NCBI GenBank assembly: GCA_017608295.1
Contig: JAFCGF010000029.1
Coordinates: 1 to 39,106, forward strand
DNA length: 39,106 nucleotides
Source: Candidatus Woesearchaeota archaeon
GTDB taxonomy: Archaea > Nanoarchaeota > Nanoarchaeia > Woesearchaeales > JAGVZT01
Direction of reading: 5' to 3'
Below, in pieces: positions 32,060-39,047 of this stretch; the first letter of the stretch is position 1; each line of letters opens with the position of its first letter. The translations under genes were made by a program, and so were the position numbers. The notes under the pieces are model-generated. The model worked only from the letters and a program-made list of their open reading frames with translations, did not search any database and had not been told where the DNA came from.

Positions 32060-33971
32060 ACAAATAGCACCAATACCGAAGACGGGCTGGACAGCGCCTG
32101 CGAGCTTCCCGAACCTGGAAGCGGCAAAGACCCTTTGCATTGATGTGGAAACCTGGGATCCCAACCTAAAGGAGAAGGGTCCTGGGTGGGCTACCGGCGA
32201 TGGCCACCTCTGCGGAATTGCCGTGGGCACGGATGATGGCCACAGATGGTATTTCCCTATGCGCCATGAAATTGGTGGTGGCAACATGGATCCCGCCACG
32301 GTGCTTCGCTGGGCCAAAAGGGAATTCAGCCGTCCAGGACAATTGAAGGTCGGTGCCAATCTGCTATATGATGTGGGCTGGCTCTCGACTGAAGGCGTGC
32401 ATGTGGAAGGCCCTTTCTTTGATGTGCAATGGGCGGAAGCGCTCCTGGACGAGCATCGATACAGATACTCCCTGGATAGCATTGCCAAAGATCGGGGCAC
32501 CGGTGGCAAAGTATCCGACGCGCTGTATCGCTGGTGTTCTGCTGCGTATGGTGGAAAGCCCACGGCTCGAGGCCAGGGCGGAAACATCCACCGAGCGCCG
32601 GCTTCCCTGGTTGGCCCGTATGCCGAGGGCGATGTGGATCAGCCACTCCGAATTATGGAACAGCAGATCCAGGAGCTGGATGAGCACGAGCTCACAAAGC
32701 TCTGTGACCTGGAACATCGCCTTCTGCCAATGCTGCATGCCATGCGAGCACGAGGCGCATTGATCCGTAGTGACTGGCAGAAGCTGCGTGACCAGGTGCA
32801 GAGTAAGATTATCATCCCGCCAGGCGTGGACATCTGGTCCCGGGATAGCCTCGCGCACTATTGCCGAGGGAAGGATATAGCTTATCCGATGACCGCCTCC
32901 AAACGGCCCGTGCCGAGCTTTGTTGGGCCTTGGCTAGAAGTGCATCTCCCGGAGATTGCGGCCGCCAGGAAATACGACAAAGCCGCCGGCACCTTCTTTG
33001 ATGGCTATATGGGCAAAGCGGTAAAGAACAAAATTCATTGCCAATTTCATCCGCTGCGTTCCGATGCTGGCGGCACAGTGTCCGGGCGCTTCTCAAGCTC
33101 GGATCCCAATCTACAGAACATTCCGTCCAGGGACAAGGAATTGGCGCCACTTATTCGCGGTCTATTCATCCCAGAAGAGGGCGACCTCTGGTGTAAGCAG
33201 GACTACTCACAAATTGAATATCGCTTGCTGGCTCACTTTGCTCGAGGCACGGGAGCCAACGATGTCCGGGAGAAATATGTCCTGGATCCGAAAACCGATT
33301 TCCATCAAATGGTCTCTGAGATGAGTGGCCTGGAACGCAAGCCCGCCAAGATCCTGAACTTCGGAATGATATATGGGCAGGGTGTAGCAACAACTGCGGC
33401 CACCATGGGCTGTACTGTGTACGAGGCCGAGCGCTTCCGGGAGCAGTACTTTGAGAAGGCACCATTTGTCAAGCACACATTTGACTGGGTGGCGCGAGTG
33501 GCTGGCCAGCGTGGTTATCTGCGCTCCATCGGTGGGAGACTGCATAGATTTGTCCACTGGGAGCCACGTGATTGGGGTCTGCGTGATGACTTCAAATTGA
33601 CCACGGATCGAGATGGCTTGGAAGCTCGGATTCGGGAGCTACAGGCCAAGGCGCGAGAAGCGGGAACCAAAGTCCCCGGCGGCGGCACGGTCCGGGCCAA
33701 GACTCATAAGGCGCTCAATTCCCTACTGCAAGGCAGCGCTGCCGACATAATGAAGATCGCTATGGTTGATGTATGGGAGAGCGGCGTCTGCGACGTCCTG
33801 GGAGCGCCAGTGCTTACTGTGCACGATGAATTGGATTGGTCGGTACCGGACACCCAGGAGGGCAGGGAAGCCATTCGGGAATCCCAGCACATCATGGAGA
33901 ACTGCGTCAAGCTGGATGTGCCTCTGTTGGTTGATACGGAGTGGGGATCGAATTGGGCCAACGTGAAATAG
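32034..33971 (+). CDS. polA: DNA polymerase I (family A) with 3'-5' exonuclease
   Basis: This 645-residue replicative polymerase has an exonuclease part with CIDVETW (D37, E39), GANLLYDVGWLS and a Y...D pair (YAEGDVDQPL), so proofreading is likely. The polymerase part has SGRFSSSDPNLQNIPSRD, motif A KQDYSQIEYRLLAHF (D390), motif B RKPAKILNFGMIYGQG with Phe443 at the position of E. coli Phe762, and motif C LTVHDELDW (H597-D598-E599). No 5' nuclease domain is present. It ends before promoter 2. Confidence 0.96.
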   Translation: MQQSLFSTEQIAPIPKTGWTAPASFPNLEAAKTLCIDVETWDPNLKEKGPGWATGDGHLCGIAVGTDDGHRWYFPMRHEIGGGNMDPATVLRWAKREFSRPGQLKVGANLLYDVGWLSTEGVHVEGPFFDVQWAEALLDEHRYRYSLDSIAKDRGTGGKVSDALYRWCSAAYGGKPTARGQGGNIHRAPASLVGPYAEGDVDQPLRIMEQQIQELDEHELTKLCDLEHRLLPMLHAMRARGALIRSDWQKLRDQVQSKIIIPPGVDIWSRDSLAHYCRGKDIAYPMTASKRPVPSFVGPWLEVHLPEIAAARKYDKAAGTFFDGYMGKAVKNKIHCQFHPLRSDAGGTVSGRFSSSDPNLQNIPSRDKELAPLIRGLFIPEEGDLWCKQDYSQIEYRLLAHFARGTGANDVREKYVLDPKTDFHQMVSEMSGLERKPAKILNFGMIYGQGVATTAATMGCTVYEAERFREQYFEKAPFVKHTFDWVARVAGQRGYLRSIGGRLHRFVHWEPRDWGLRDDFKLTTDRDGLEARIRELQAKAREAGTKVPGGGTVRAKTHKALNSLLQGSAADIMKIAMVDVWESGVCDVLGAPVLTVHDELDWSVPDTQEGREAIRESQHIMENCVKLDVPLLVDTEWGSNWANVK

Positions 33972-33974
33972 CCT

Positions 33975-34017
33975 TTAATGTTACGTTAATGTCTATTTAA
34001 TGTGAGTGTGGTATCAT
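33975..34017 (+). promoter_or_regulatory. Phased-heptamer promoter 2
   Basis: Three TTAATGT heptamers start at 33975, 33986 and 33997, again 11 bp apart, and TATCAT at 34012-34017 with TG at 34009-34010 follows 15 bp after the last. The layout equals promoter 1. It sits in a 73-base gap before the small-gene run. A T-rich leader (TTTATATTTTT) follows. Confidence 0.75.
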
Positions 34018-34044
34018 GTCTTTATATTTTTAACGGAGGCCACC

Positions 34045-34362
34045 ATGAGGAACAAAGCGCAACAACTAGTAGACACACTCAAGCTACTTAAAATCGAATC
34101 TGAGTATATTCGCACCCAGGATCCCGAGATCGAAGATGATATGGTAAAGATCACCGAGACCCTTCATGTGCAGTATGCGCCTTATCAACAACAGTCCTTG
34201 ATCCTGGTTCAGGAAAAGGGCCAAACATTCCAAGAGGTGGATGCCTACTCAAACCCAACCAATGCAGCTCGCGCTATTGCGAGTCTTCTGGGTCGCTTAC
34301 CAAGACAAGCTGAACAGCAGACCATGGAAATGAATACTCAATTCCAGCATGTCCGGCTATAG
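34045..34362 (+). CDS. Hypothetical small protein, first after promoter 2
   Basis: This 105-residue protein starts at ATG 34045 behind GGAGG; a longer frame from 34006 would begin before the expected transcription start and is rejected. It is helical and Gln-rich (NKAQQLVDTLKLLKIESEYI, YAPYQQQSLILVQEKGQTF), with a beta-like middle. No family was recognised. As the first gene behind the promoter it may be strongly expressed. Confidence 0.65.
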   Translation: MRNKAQQLVDTLKLLKIESEYIRTQDPEIEDDMVKITETLHVQYAPYQQQSLILVQEKGQTFQEVDAYSNPTNAARAIASLLGRLPRQAEQQTMEMNTQFQHVRL

Positions 34363-34371
34363 GAGGTTACT

Positions 34372-34656
34372 ATGACGAACAAACCCAGAGAAAAAGTCAT
34401 CTTCGATGATGAGAATAGAACCCCTCGGGAAAAGATCCTTGACATGGTCCAGAAAGAATTGGATGAAGCTAGGGCTAACCCGGAAGAGCCGGGGATTTTA
34501 ATTGCCCGGGAATCAGAGAACTGTGTTTCAGTTTGTGCTCATGCGTCAGATGAGTTTATCTTCCACATGATGATGAACCTGCTTGGCAACATGGAGCCGG
34601 AGACTCGGATGAGGATGCTTATGCACATGGTGCTAGGAGGTAAAGATGAAAGTTGA
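34372..34656 (+). CDS. Hypothetical acidic small protein
   Basis: This 94-residue acidic protein follows an AGGAGG site. Segments include REKILDMVQKELDEARANPE, LIARESENCVSVCAHASDEF and a Met-rich C terminus (MEPETRMRMLMHMVLGG). No family was recognised. It overlaps the next gene by 11 bases. Confidence 0.6.
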   Translation: MTNKPREKVIFDDENRTPREKILDMVQKELDEARANPEEPGILIARESENCVSVCAHASDEFIFHMMMNLLGNMEPETRMRMLMHMVLGGKDES

Positions 34657-34885
34657 TCGAGAAAAACGCCAAAAAAGACTCAATGAAGCGTTGCTCTGTT
34701 TGAGTGAAGCCAAGCGCGGTTTTTCGGTTTTCGTGGAATGCGAAGATGGTGAATCTATGCGCTCGATCGGAAGCCGAAGCGGTGGTATGGTCATGGCGGT
34801 AGCTTTAGAGGCATTATCAGTCATGCCAGTAGAAGCCATTGCTGAAGTATTGCAACAACTGGCCGAGCGAAAGGCCACTGGATGA
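34646..34885 (+). CDS. Hypothetical small protein
   Basis: This 79-residue protein has a basic, helical start (DREKRQKRLNEALLCLSEAK) and a helical end (ALSVMPVEAIAEVLQQLAER). It has an AGGAGG site and shares ATGA with the next gene. No family was recognised. Confidence 0.58.
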   Translation: MKVDREKRQKRLNEALLCLSEAKRGFSVFVECEDGESMRSIGSRSGGMVMAVALEALSVMPVEAIAEVLQQLAERKATG

Positions 34886-35070
34886 ATAAAGCATACGTTG
34901 GCATGACGCTGATGAAGTTCGAAGAATTAGGTATTGAAGTTGATGGGGTTCCGCTGAATATCCAACCCAAGAATCTCATCGGCTTCTTGCCTGTGTTCGC
35001 CTCCCTGGAGGTGGCGAAAGAAGCGGGTTGGGCTGATGCCTTGCCGGTTAATATTGGCAAAGAGGAGTAG
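34882..35070 (+). CDS. Hypothetical small protein
   Basis: This 62-residue protein is coupled to the preceding gene by ATGA. It is mixed alpha/beta (KFEELGIEVDGVPLNIQPKN, LPVFASLEVAKEAGWADALP). No family was recognised. Confidence 0.55.
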   Translation: MNKAYVGMTLMKFEELGIEVDGVPLNIQPKNLIGFLPVFASLEVAKEAGWADALPVNIGKEE

Positions 35071-35074
35071 CACC

Positions 35075-35452
35075 ATGCAGAACGAAGTCGTATCAAACTT
35101 TAAGAAAGCCCACGACTGGCTTATTCAGGCAATTAGTAACTCAGATGGCACAGACCTGGAGACACTGGTTTTTCTATTGAAGCTGGTCAAATGTCGGGCG
35201 GAGGTTGCCGGAGTTCAAACCAAGCATCAAGCAGCGCTGTCAGCCCAGTTGCCACGCAGCCACAAGACTTGGACAGAGCAGGAGCAGCTTGTAGTCATTG
35301 AACAAATGGAGCTGCACGGCGTCGATGACAAGAGTGTGCCTATCACTGCGGCATTAGTCCGGGTTATTGCAGCCCGCAGCCCGCAGCCCGCTTCGCAGCT
35401 TTGGCTCTTTACAGGCCAAAATGCACGAGCTTCGGAATGTGCCAGAGATTGA
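35075..35452 (+). CDS. Hypothetical helical protein
   Basis: This 125-residue protein starts at ATG 35075, 7 bases after GAGGAG; an earlier in-frame ATG at 35036 overlaps the preceding gene. It is helical (NFKKAHDWLIQAISNSDG, LETLVFLLKLVKCRAEVAG) with a C-terminal part having a short repeat (ARSPQPAS). No family was recognised. Confidence 0.55.
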   Translation: MQNEVVSNFKKAHDWLIQAISNSDGTDLETLVFLLKLVKCRAEVAGVQTKHQAALSAQLPRSHKTWTEQEQLVVIEQMELHGVDDKSVPITAALVRVIAARSPQPASQLWLFTGQNARASECARD

Positions 35453-35467
35453 GAAGGTGGAGTGACT

Positions 35468-35644
35468 ATGAAGAAATGCGGAAAGTGTGGATATGTTGAT
35501 ATGAATGCCGTGCCCGATTGGGACTGCATGAAATGCGGGCATGATCCAAGAACCAGCGAGCCGCTCTTCTGGTTTGCGATGCTCGCCCCCCTGGTACTGG
35601 GTTGGCTCCTGGGTGGCTGGTATTTCTTCGGGTGGTTTGCATGA
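35468..35644 (+). CDS. Zinc-ribbon plus membrane helix protein
   Basis: This 58-residue protein has two CxxC pairs (KKCGKCGYVDMN and DWDCMKCGHDP) forming a probable zinc ribbon, followed by one membrane helix (FWFAMLAPLVLGWLLGGWYF). GTG 35462 is possible, but ATG 35468 is better spaced from GGTGGAG. Such zinc-ribbon-anchored proteins are common but mostly uncharacterised. Confidence 0.65.
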   Translation: MKKCGKCGYVDMNAVPDWDCMKCGHDPRTSEPLFWFAMLAPLVLGWLLGGWYFFGWFA

Positions 35645-35811
35645 TGAATTCCATCCAGGGAAGGCCCTGCCTATATTGTGGTACTGAGGGCTGCGACTCA
35701 GCAGGCAAGGTGTGCCGGTATTGCAAGGGCACCGGTACCCAGGTGGTCCGCGGAGATTTGGCCACTGTGCCTATAAAGGAGAATAAAAATGACCACGCTG
35801 ATAACAAGTAG
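35641..35811 (+). CDS. DnaJ-type zinc-finger-like small protein
   Basis: This 56-residue protein has CLYCGTEGCDSAGKVCRYCK-G-TG, a Cys pattern like half of a DnaJ zinc finger (CxxC...CxxCxGTG). It is coupled by ATGA to the previous gene and its 3' end overlaps the next gene. A chaperone-like or regulatory zinc function is possible but unproven. Confidence 0.62.
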   Translation: MMNSIQGRPCLYCGTEGCDSAGKVCRYCKGTGTQVVRGDLATVPIKENKNDHADNK

Positions 35812-36118
35812 ATGGCGGTATGAGAATGGTGACTGGGATGGGAAAGACTTCTCCAATCGGAGGGTCCGAGAGCAGTCGATATTCTTAGAAATGGTCTGCG
35901 ATGGGAAGAAGCTGGAATTCATCGGCGGGCCTACAGGCTTCGAATCCTATTATGTGGCCTCCCTGGTTTGCGCGTATGGCGGTCAGCCCCGCCCGGAGGA
36001 GCTTTGTATATGTGCCGGCACGATAAACAGCTGGCCCGCCTGCTATGTGCCCTGGGACGAGGTTATGAGTTTTGTGGAGAGTGCTATAGCAGCTTATAAA
36101 GAAGGAGGACAAGGATGA
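35789..36118 (+). CDS. Hypothetical small protein
   Basis: This 109-residue protein follows AAAGGAG. It has a beta-rich first half (SRWRYENGDWDGKDFSNRRV, GKKLEFIGGPTGFESYYVA) and a helical end (WDEVMSFVESAIAAYKEG). Three Cys residues cluster in the middle (LVCAYGG, LCICAG). No family was recognised. Confidence 0.58.
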   Translation: MTTLITSRWRYENGDWDGKDFSNRRVREQSIFLEMVCDGKKLEFIGGPTGFESYYVASLVCAYGGQPRPEELCICAGTINSWPACYVPWDEVMSFVESAIAAYKEGGQG

Positions 36119-36351
36119 AAATCAATAAGAAAAAGAACAGGGATCAAAGACGGAAACGAGCTCAACCTGCCATGGTCTCCCTGGACGACACCGAGGACGC
36201 CCTGACGAAGAAAACTCAAACGGGTAAGAAGGCTCCCGGGTTCGTAACTGCGGATGGAAAGGAGGGCATCACGTATGCCCATAAGGGCGGCCAGCTCAAG
36301 CACCAATCGCGGAGTAAGTATTCCCCAGGAGGCAAAGATGGGGGATCTTAA
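36115..36351 (+). CDS. Hypothetical basic small protein
   Basis: This 78-residue protein is rich in Lys, Arg and Gln (NKKKNRDQRRKRAQP at the start, GGQLKHQSRSKYSPGGKD at the end) and likely disordered. It could bind nucleic acid. It is coupled by ATGA to the gene before, and its final codons overlap the next micro-gene's start region. Confidence 0.55.
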   Translation: MKINKKKNRDQRRKRAQPAMVSLDDTEDALTKKTQTGKKAPGFVTADGKEGITYAHKGGQLKHQSRSKYSPGGKDGGS

Positions 36352-36424
36352 CTTAGCCCTCGCAGCCATCGTGGTTTTCTTCGTCGTGACGGAGCTGATT
36401 CCATATTTATGGAGCTTTCTATGA
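36338..36424 (+). CDS. Single-helix membrane microprotein 1
   Basis: This 28-residue frame is below usual gene-finding cut-offs. It has AGGAGG 5 bases before its ATG and reads through one hydrophobic helix (LALAAIVVFFVVTELIPYLW). Its stop overlaps the next micro-gene by ATGA. The strong site and coupling support translation. Confidence 0.5.
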   Translation: MGDLNLALAAIVVFFVVTELIPYLWSFL

Positions 36425-36516
36425 AGATCCGATTTTTCCATGCACCCTGGACGTGGCGAGAGGCGCTTATTGCGCTCTACCTGGTTGTTGGCTCTCTGTA
36501 TCTGGTGCTCGAATGA
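36421..36516 (+). CDS. Single-helix membrane microprotein 2
   Basis: This 31-residue frame starts within ATGA of microprotein 1 and ends within ATGA of the next gene. It has a charged front (MKIRFFHAPWTWRE) and one hydrophobic helix (ALIALYLVVGSLYLVLE). Two adjacent membrane micro-genes in tandem coupling are more likely real than chance. Confidence 0.5.
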   Translation: MKIRFFHAPWTWREALIALYLVVGSLYLVLE

Positions 36517-36713
36517 ATAACAGTCCACCAGATCCGAAAGAGATAGCACGTGCCCAGGGCTATCGGAATGGAGGCGCTTCTATAGCGGATGCTGCCATAA
36601 GGTCTAAACGAGGGAAGTCCTGGATCAAGCGATACACACAGGCTCCGATTCAGGGTGCCAGGCGGGATACGCCCTTCTCTATTATGGAATTACTGCCAAT
36701 GGTGCCTAGATGA
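36513..36713 (+). CDS. Hypothetical small protein, possibly helix-turn-helix
   Basis: This 66-residue protein starts at the ATG coupled to microprotein 2; an in-frame ATG at 36453 lies inside that gene. IARAQGYRNGGASIADAAIR followed by SKRGKSWIKRYTQA resembles a small helix-turn-helix, so DNA binding is possible. No family was firmly recognised. Confidence 0.5.
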   Translation: MNNSPPDPKEIARAQGYRNGGASIADAAIRSKRGKSWIKRYTQAPIQGARRDTPFSIMELLPMVPR

Positions 36714-37135
36714 CAAAGGTCGCTGAGAAGGTTTTTGTCCGGGGCTTCGTGAAAGCGCTCCGAAGGCGTGGTGCCCATGTGCAGCGCATCGAGGACGCCT
36801 ATTCGAGCCACATCCCGGATATTAACTATGCCTATGAGGGTCTCAGTATGTGGTTGGAGGCTAAATCGGTGCATATACCGAAACGGCCAACTACGAAGGT
36901 CCACCTGGGCTGGACAGATGGACAGCGCCTATGGGCCGAGGATAGACGACGAAGGGGAGGCCATGCTTATGGGCTAATCCGTATCAGCCGAACTGAGGTG
37001 CTGGTGCTTGGCCATTGGACGGAGGATGCGCCCCTGGAAGAGCTCCGCAAGCAGGCCATATTCAAGGGCACGCAGAAAGAGGTTATCGAGTGCCTATTAA
37101 CGGGCATTCGGAAATTAGACGTCAAACACGTATGA
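36710..37135 (+). CDS. PD-(D/E)XK nuclease (VRR-NUC/resolvase-like)
   Basis: This 141-residue protein has a PD-(D/E)XK core: PDINYAYEGL (D37), WLEAKSVHI (E50, K52) and WTDGQRLWAEDRRRRGGHAY (Q72), then YGLIRISRTEVLVLG. The spacing fits VRR-NUC or Holliday-junction-resolvase-like phage nucleases that resolve branched DNA before packaging. The N-terminal helix is basic (VRGFVKALRRRGAHVQR). It overlaps its neighbour by ATGA. Confidence 0.75.
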   Translation: MTKVAEKVFVRGFVKALRRRGAHVQRIEDAYSSHIPDINYAYEGLSMWLEAKSVHIPKRPTTKVHLGWTDGQRLWAEDRRRRGGHAYGLIRISRTEVLVLGHWTEDAPLEELRKQAIFKGTQKEVIECLLTGIRKLDVKHV

Positions 37136-37144
37136 GGAGGCACA

Positions 37145-37429
37145 ATGAGTAAAGAAGGGATATGGAAAGAAATCAAAGAAGAGCGAGGGCGCCAGGATGC
37201 CCAATGGGGTGGGCCGGACCATGATGATACGCACGCCCTTTGGAACTGGATAATTTATATTCGAGGGCATAATAAGGCCGCCGGGAAGCTGATGCTCCAG
37301 GAAAGGCCTGTTCATGATTTCGCCCCGGCTGCCGTAGAGCAATTTCGGAAGCAGATGGTCCGAGTAGCCGCTTTGGCCGTAGCGGCCATTGAATCAGTTG
37401 ATCGTAGAAGACTAAAGGAGAGAAAATGA
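37145..37429 (+). CDS. Conserved phage/bacterial small protein, unknown function
   Basis: This 94-residue protein carries a pattern common in phage genomes: EERGRQDAQWGGPDHDDTHA (about residues 12-31), W34 and a helical end VRVAALAVAAIESVDRR. The ER.RQ..QWGG..HDD motif could bind metal, and weak likeness to NTP pyrophosphatases has been suspected for such proteins, but I know of no proven activity. GAGGAGG precedes the ATG. Confidence 0.68.
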   Translation: MSKEGIWKEIKEERGRQDAQWGGPDHDDTHALWNWIIYIRGHNKAAGKLMLQERPVHDFAPAAVEQFRKQMVRVAALAVAAIESVDRRRLKERK

Positions 37430-38046
37430 CAACTTACGCAACATTAATGAACCACACGCCACTGCAGATCTGCTCACATGCGGTCCGCACGTGCTGGCAG
37501 TCACACGCTAAGGCAGATGACGGTGGTGAGGCTGATAGGGCGCTCATTCTCAAGGTGGGCAACATCTTCAAGCATGCCTCCACCCTGGAGCACTTGAACT
37601 ACACCTTCTATCTGGAGAACATCAGCAGAGCGCTCCTGCAGGAGCTGGCACGGCACCGCATAGCCAGCCTCAGTGTTAAGTCAACCAGGTACACGCTCAA
37701 GGAGCTTAAGGACGAGGATGATGTGCTAGAGCAGCAAGGGCTGATCGAAAAGTACTGTGTGATGACGGGCCACCCTGATGTGGACTTCTATGTAGGCCAG
37801 GCATTGGCTAATCTTCAAACCCTGGTCAAATCAGGTGTGCCGAATGACCAATCCAAGTTCGCTCTGCCTGATGCGTATAAGACTGAGCTCACCTGGACCA
37901 TCAATGCCCGCTCACTGCAGAACTTCCTGACCTTGCGTACGTCCAAGGCTGCAATGTGGGAGATACGGCGCCTGGCTTATGCCATCTTTGATGCACTGCC
38001 TGAGGATCACAAATACCTGTTCGAGGACTTTGTGCATGAGCAGTAA
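37426..38046 (+). CDS. thyX: Flavin-dependent thymidylate synthase
   Basis: This 206-residue enzyme makes dTMP from dUMP using FAD and methylene-tetrahydrofolate. The ThyX signature RHRxxSxxxxSxRY is present as RHRIASLSVKSTRY (R76-Y89), with FKHASTLEHLNYTF before it and the C-terminal SLQNFLTLRTSKAAMWEIR typical of ThyX. It is coupled by ATGA to the upstream gene. Its presence makes it unlikely that the TS-fold gene at 30829 is the phage's ordinary thymidylate synthase. Confidence 0.96.
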   Translation: MTTYATLMNHTPLQICSHAVRTCWQSHAKADDGGEADRALILKVGNIFKHASTLEHLNYTFYLENISRALLQELARHRIASLSVKSTRYTLKELKDEDDVLEQQGLIEKYCVMTGHPDVDFYVGQALANLQTLVKSGVPNDQSKFALPDAYKTELTWTINARSLQNFLTLRTSKAAMWEIRRLAYAIFDALPEDHKYLFEDFVHEQ

Positions 38047-38278
38047 TATCTGCTTGATAGACAAGAGGGTCCTTACAAGAAAGGACCATAAGTGTAGTTG
38101 GTGTGGAGAGCTGATACCAAAGGGCACCTCCGTCCGCTTTCTCTCTGGGATCTTTGATGATTCGTTTTTCTCTTCCAGGATGCACGATGAATGCGATGCG
38201 GCCTGTTCCCGCAGTGAGGTTGAGGATGGTTATGCCCCGTATGATAATCAAAGGGGCATAGCCTGGCAGGAGGAGTGA
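38036..38278 (+). CDS. Small zinc-finger protein
   Basis: This 80-residue protein starts at ATG 38036 inside the thyX end. It has KDHKCSWCGELIPKGTSV then a His and Cys in SSRMHDECDAAC, a CxxC...HxxC zinc-binding pattern found in many small phage proteins. It is the last gene before the repeat-rich intergenic region. Confidence 0.7.
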   Translation: MSSNICLIDKRVLTRKDHKCSWCGELIPKGTSVRFLSGIFDDSFFSSRMHDECDAACSRSEVEDGYAPYDNQRGIAWQEE

Positions 38279-38333
38279 TGCTGGCTATGTGTGGAGAGCG
38301 GGGTGCTGAGTGGCCTTGGTCTCTAGGCACACT

Positions 38334-38473
38334 TTAGCACATACGTACGAGGAACCATTTTACACTTTTTATTTTACTGAAATACAAGTGTTTAGCTAAT
38401 GTACGCATAAATACTTAATATATAAGGATAAATAAAGAATACTAACATATTAGCACTTTAGCACAGCTAATAT
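38334..38473. repeat. 140-bp conserved intergenic element, copy 2
   Basis: This is the second copy of the element at 19644-19782, in the same orientation (block A 38334-38360, B 38393-38421, C 38445-38473; C identical). It follows the last early gene and precedes the HNH-terminase block in a 282-base gap (38279-38560). Its spacers between blocks differ in sequence but conserve length, which points to spaced binding sites rather than recent duplication. Confidence 0.85.
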
Positions 38474-38548
38474 CTATGTCCTAAGTATATAGTAACAAAG
38501 GATAAATTATATTGTCTGAAATATAAGTGTTTAATAACAAAGGATAAA
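38377..38548. repeat. AT-rich repeats around and after copy 2
   Basis: An 18-base sequence CTGAAATAYAAGTGTTTA occurs at 38377-38394 and 38516-38533 (17 of 18 identical). AAGGATAAA occurs at 38424-38432, 38498-38506 and 38540-38548, the last two within a shared TAACAAAGGATAAA. The region is strongly AT-rich and non-coding. Iteron-like spacing suggests an origin or a multi-site operator. Confidence 0.7.
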
Positions 38549-38560
38549 GAGGTTAATACA

Positions 38561-38767
38561 ATGAAATCTCTAAACACGTGCGCGCAATGCTGGAAGGAAA
38601 GTTTCATTCTTCCTGTTTCCTTACGTAAGGGGTGTGGCTTGCAAAGCAGGGCCAGGAATCGTACCTTGTTCTATATGCACCAACACAAATCACTTATTTG
38701 TTCACCTATGCCTACGGATAATATGATTCAGGCGCTGCATCGATTCGATAGCGGAGCGTGTGCTTGA
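38561..38767 (+). CDS. Uncertain small ORF before the HNH gene
   Basis: This 68-residue frame has GAGG 8 bases before its ATG and a TTGA overlap with the HNH start at 38764, which favours translation. Its N terminus (MKSLNTCAQCWKESF) has a CxxC pair. However, it contains two short sequences also found in intergenic copy 1 (TAAACACGTGCGCG at 38571-38584 and TTGTTCACCTAT at 38698-38709), so it may be a chance frame over regulatory DNA. Confidence 0.4.
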   Translation: MKSLNTCAQCWKESFILPVSLRKGCGLQSRARNRTLFYMHQHKSLICSPMPTDNMIQALHRFDSGACA

Positions 38768-39045
38768 GCTTCAAGTATGATAGGCGCTGGCGGCGCATAC
38801 GGAAGCAACACCTGGAGATCTCCCCCTATTGCGTGCGGTGCGGCAAGGACGCAGGCATTGTCGACCATAAGATCCAACACAAAGGCGACCCTGTCCTGGG
38901 TTATGATCCGGAGAACCTGCAAAGCATGTGCAAAGGCTGCCACGATAGCTTCAAGCAGCGCCTGGAAAAGAGTGGGAAGATACAGGGATGCAGTATTACA
39001 GGCATTCCAACAGACCCAAACCATCCTTGGAATAAGGGTTTATAA
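38764..39045 (+). CDS. HNH endonuclease next to the terminase
   Basis: This 93-residue nuclease has CVRCGKDAG (C23, C26), VDHKIQHKGDP (D34-H35), ENLQSMCKGCHDSFKQ and thus the full HNH set with a four-Cys zinc site. HNH proteins encoded just before the terminase assist cos cleavage in HK97-like phages. TTG 38764 has GGAG 7 bases upstream; GTG 38758 is too close to that site. The basic start (KYDRRWRRIRKQHL) contacts DNA in relatives. Confidence 0.9.
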   Translation: MSFKYDRRWRRIRKQHLEISPYCVRCGKDAGIVDHKIQHKGDPVLGYDPENLQSMCKGCHDSFKQRLEKSGKIQGCSITGIPTDPNHPWNKGL

Positions 39046-39047
39046 GC

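Noticed and set aside
34006..34044. N-terminal extension of the gene at 34045
   Set aside because: It overlaps the promoter -10 and would not be in the transcript; GGAGG supports ATG 34045.
38279..38333. Terminator after the early genes
   Set aside because: GTGC/GCAC arms with several bulges can pair, but there is no T-run; too weak to list.
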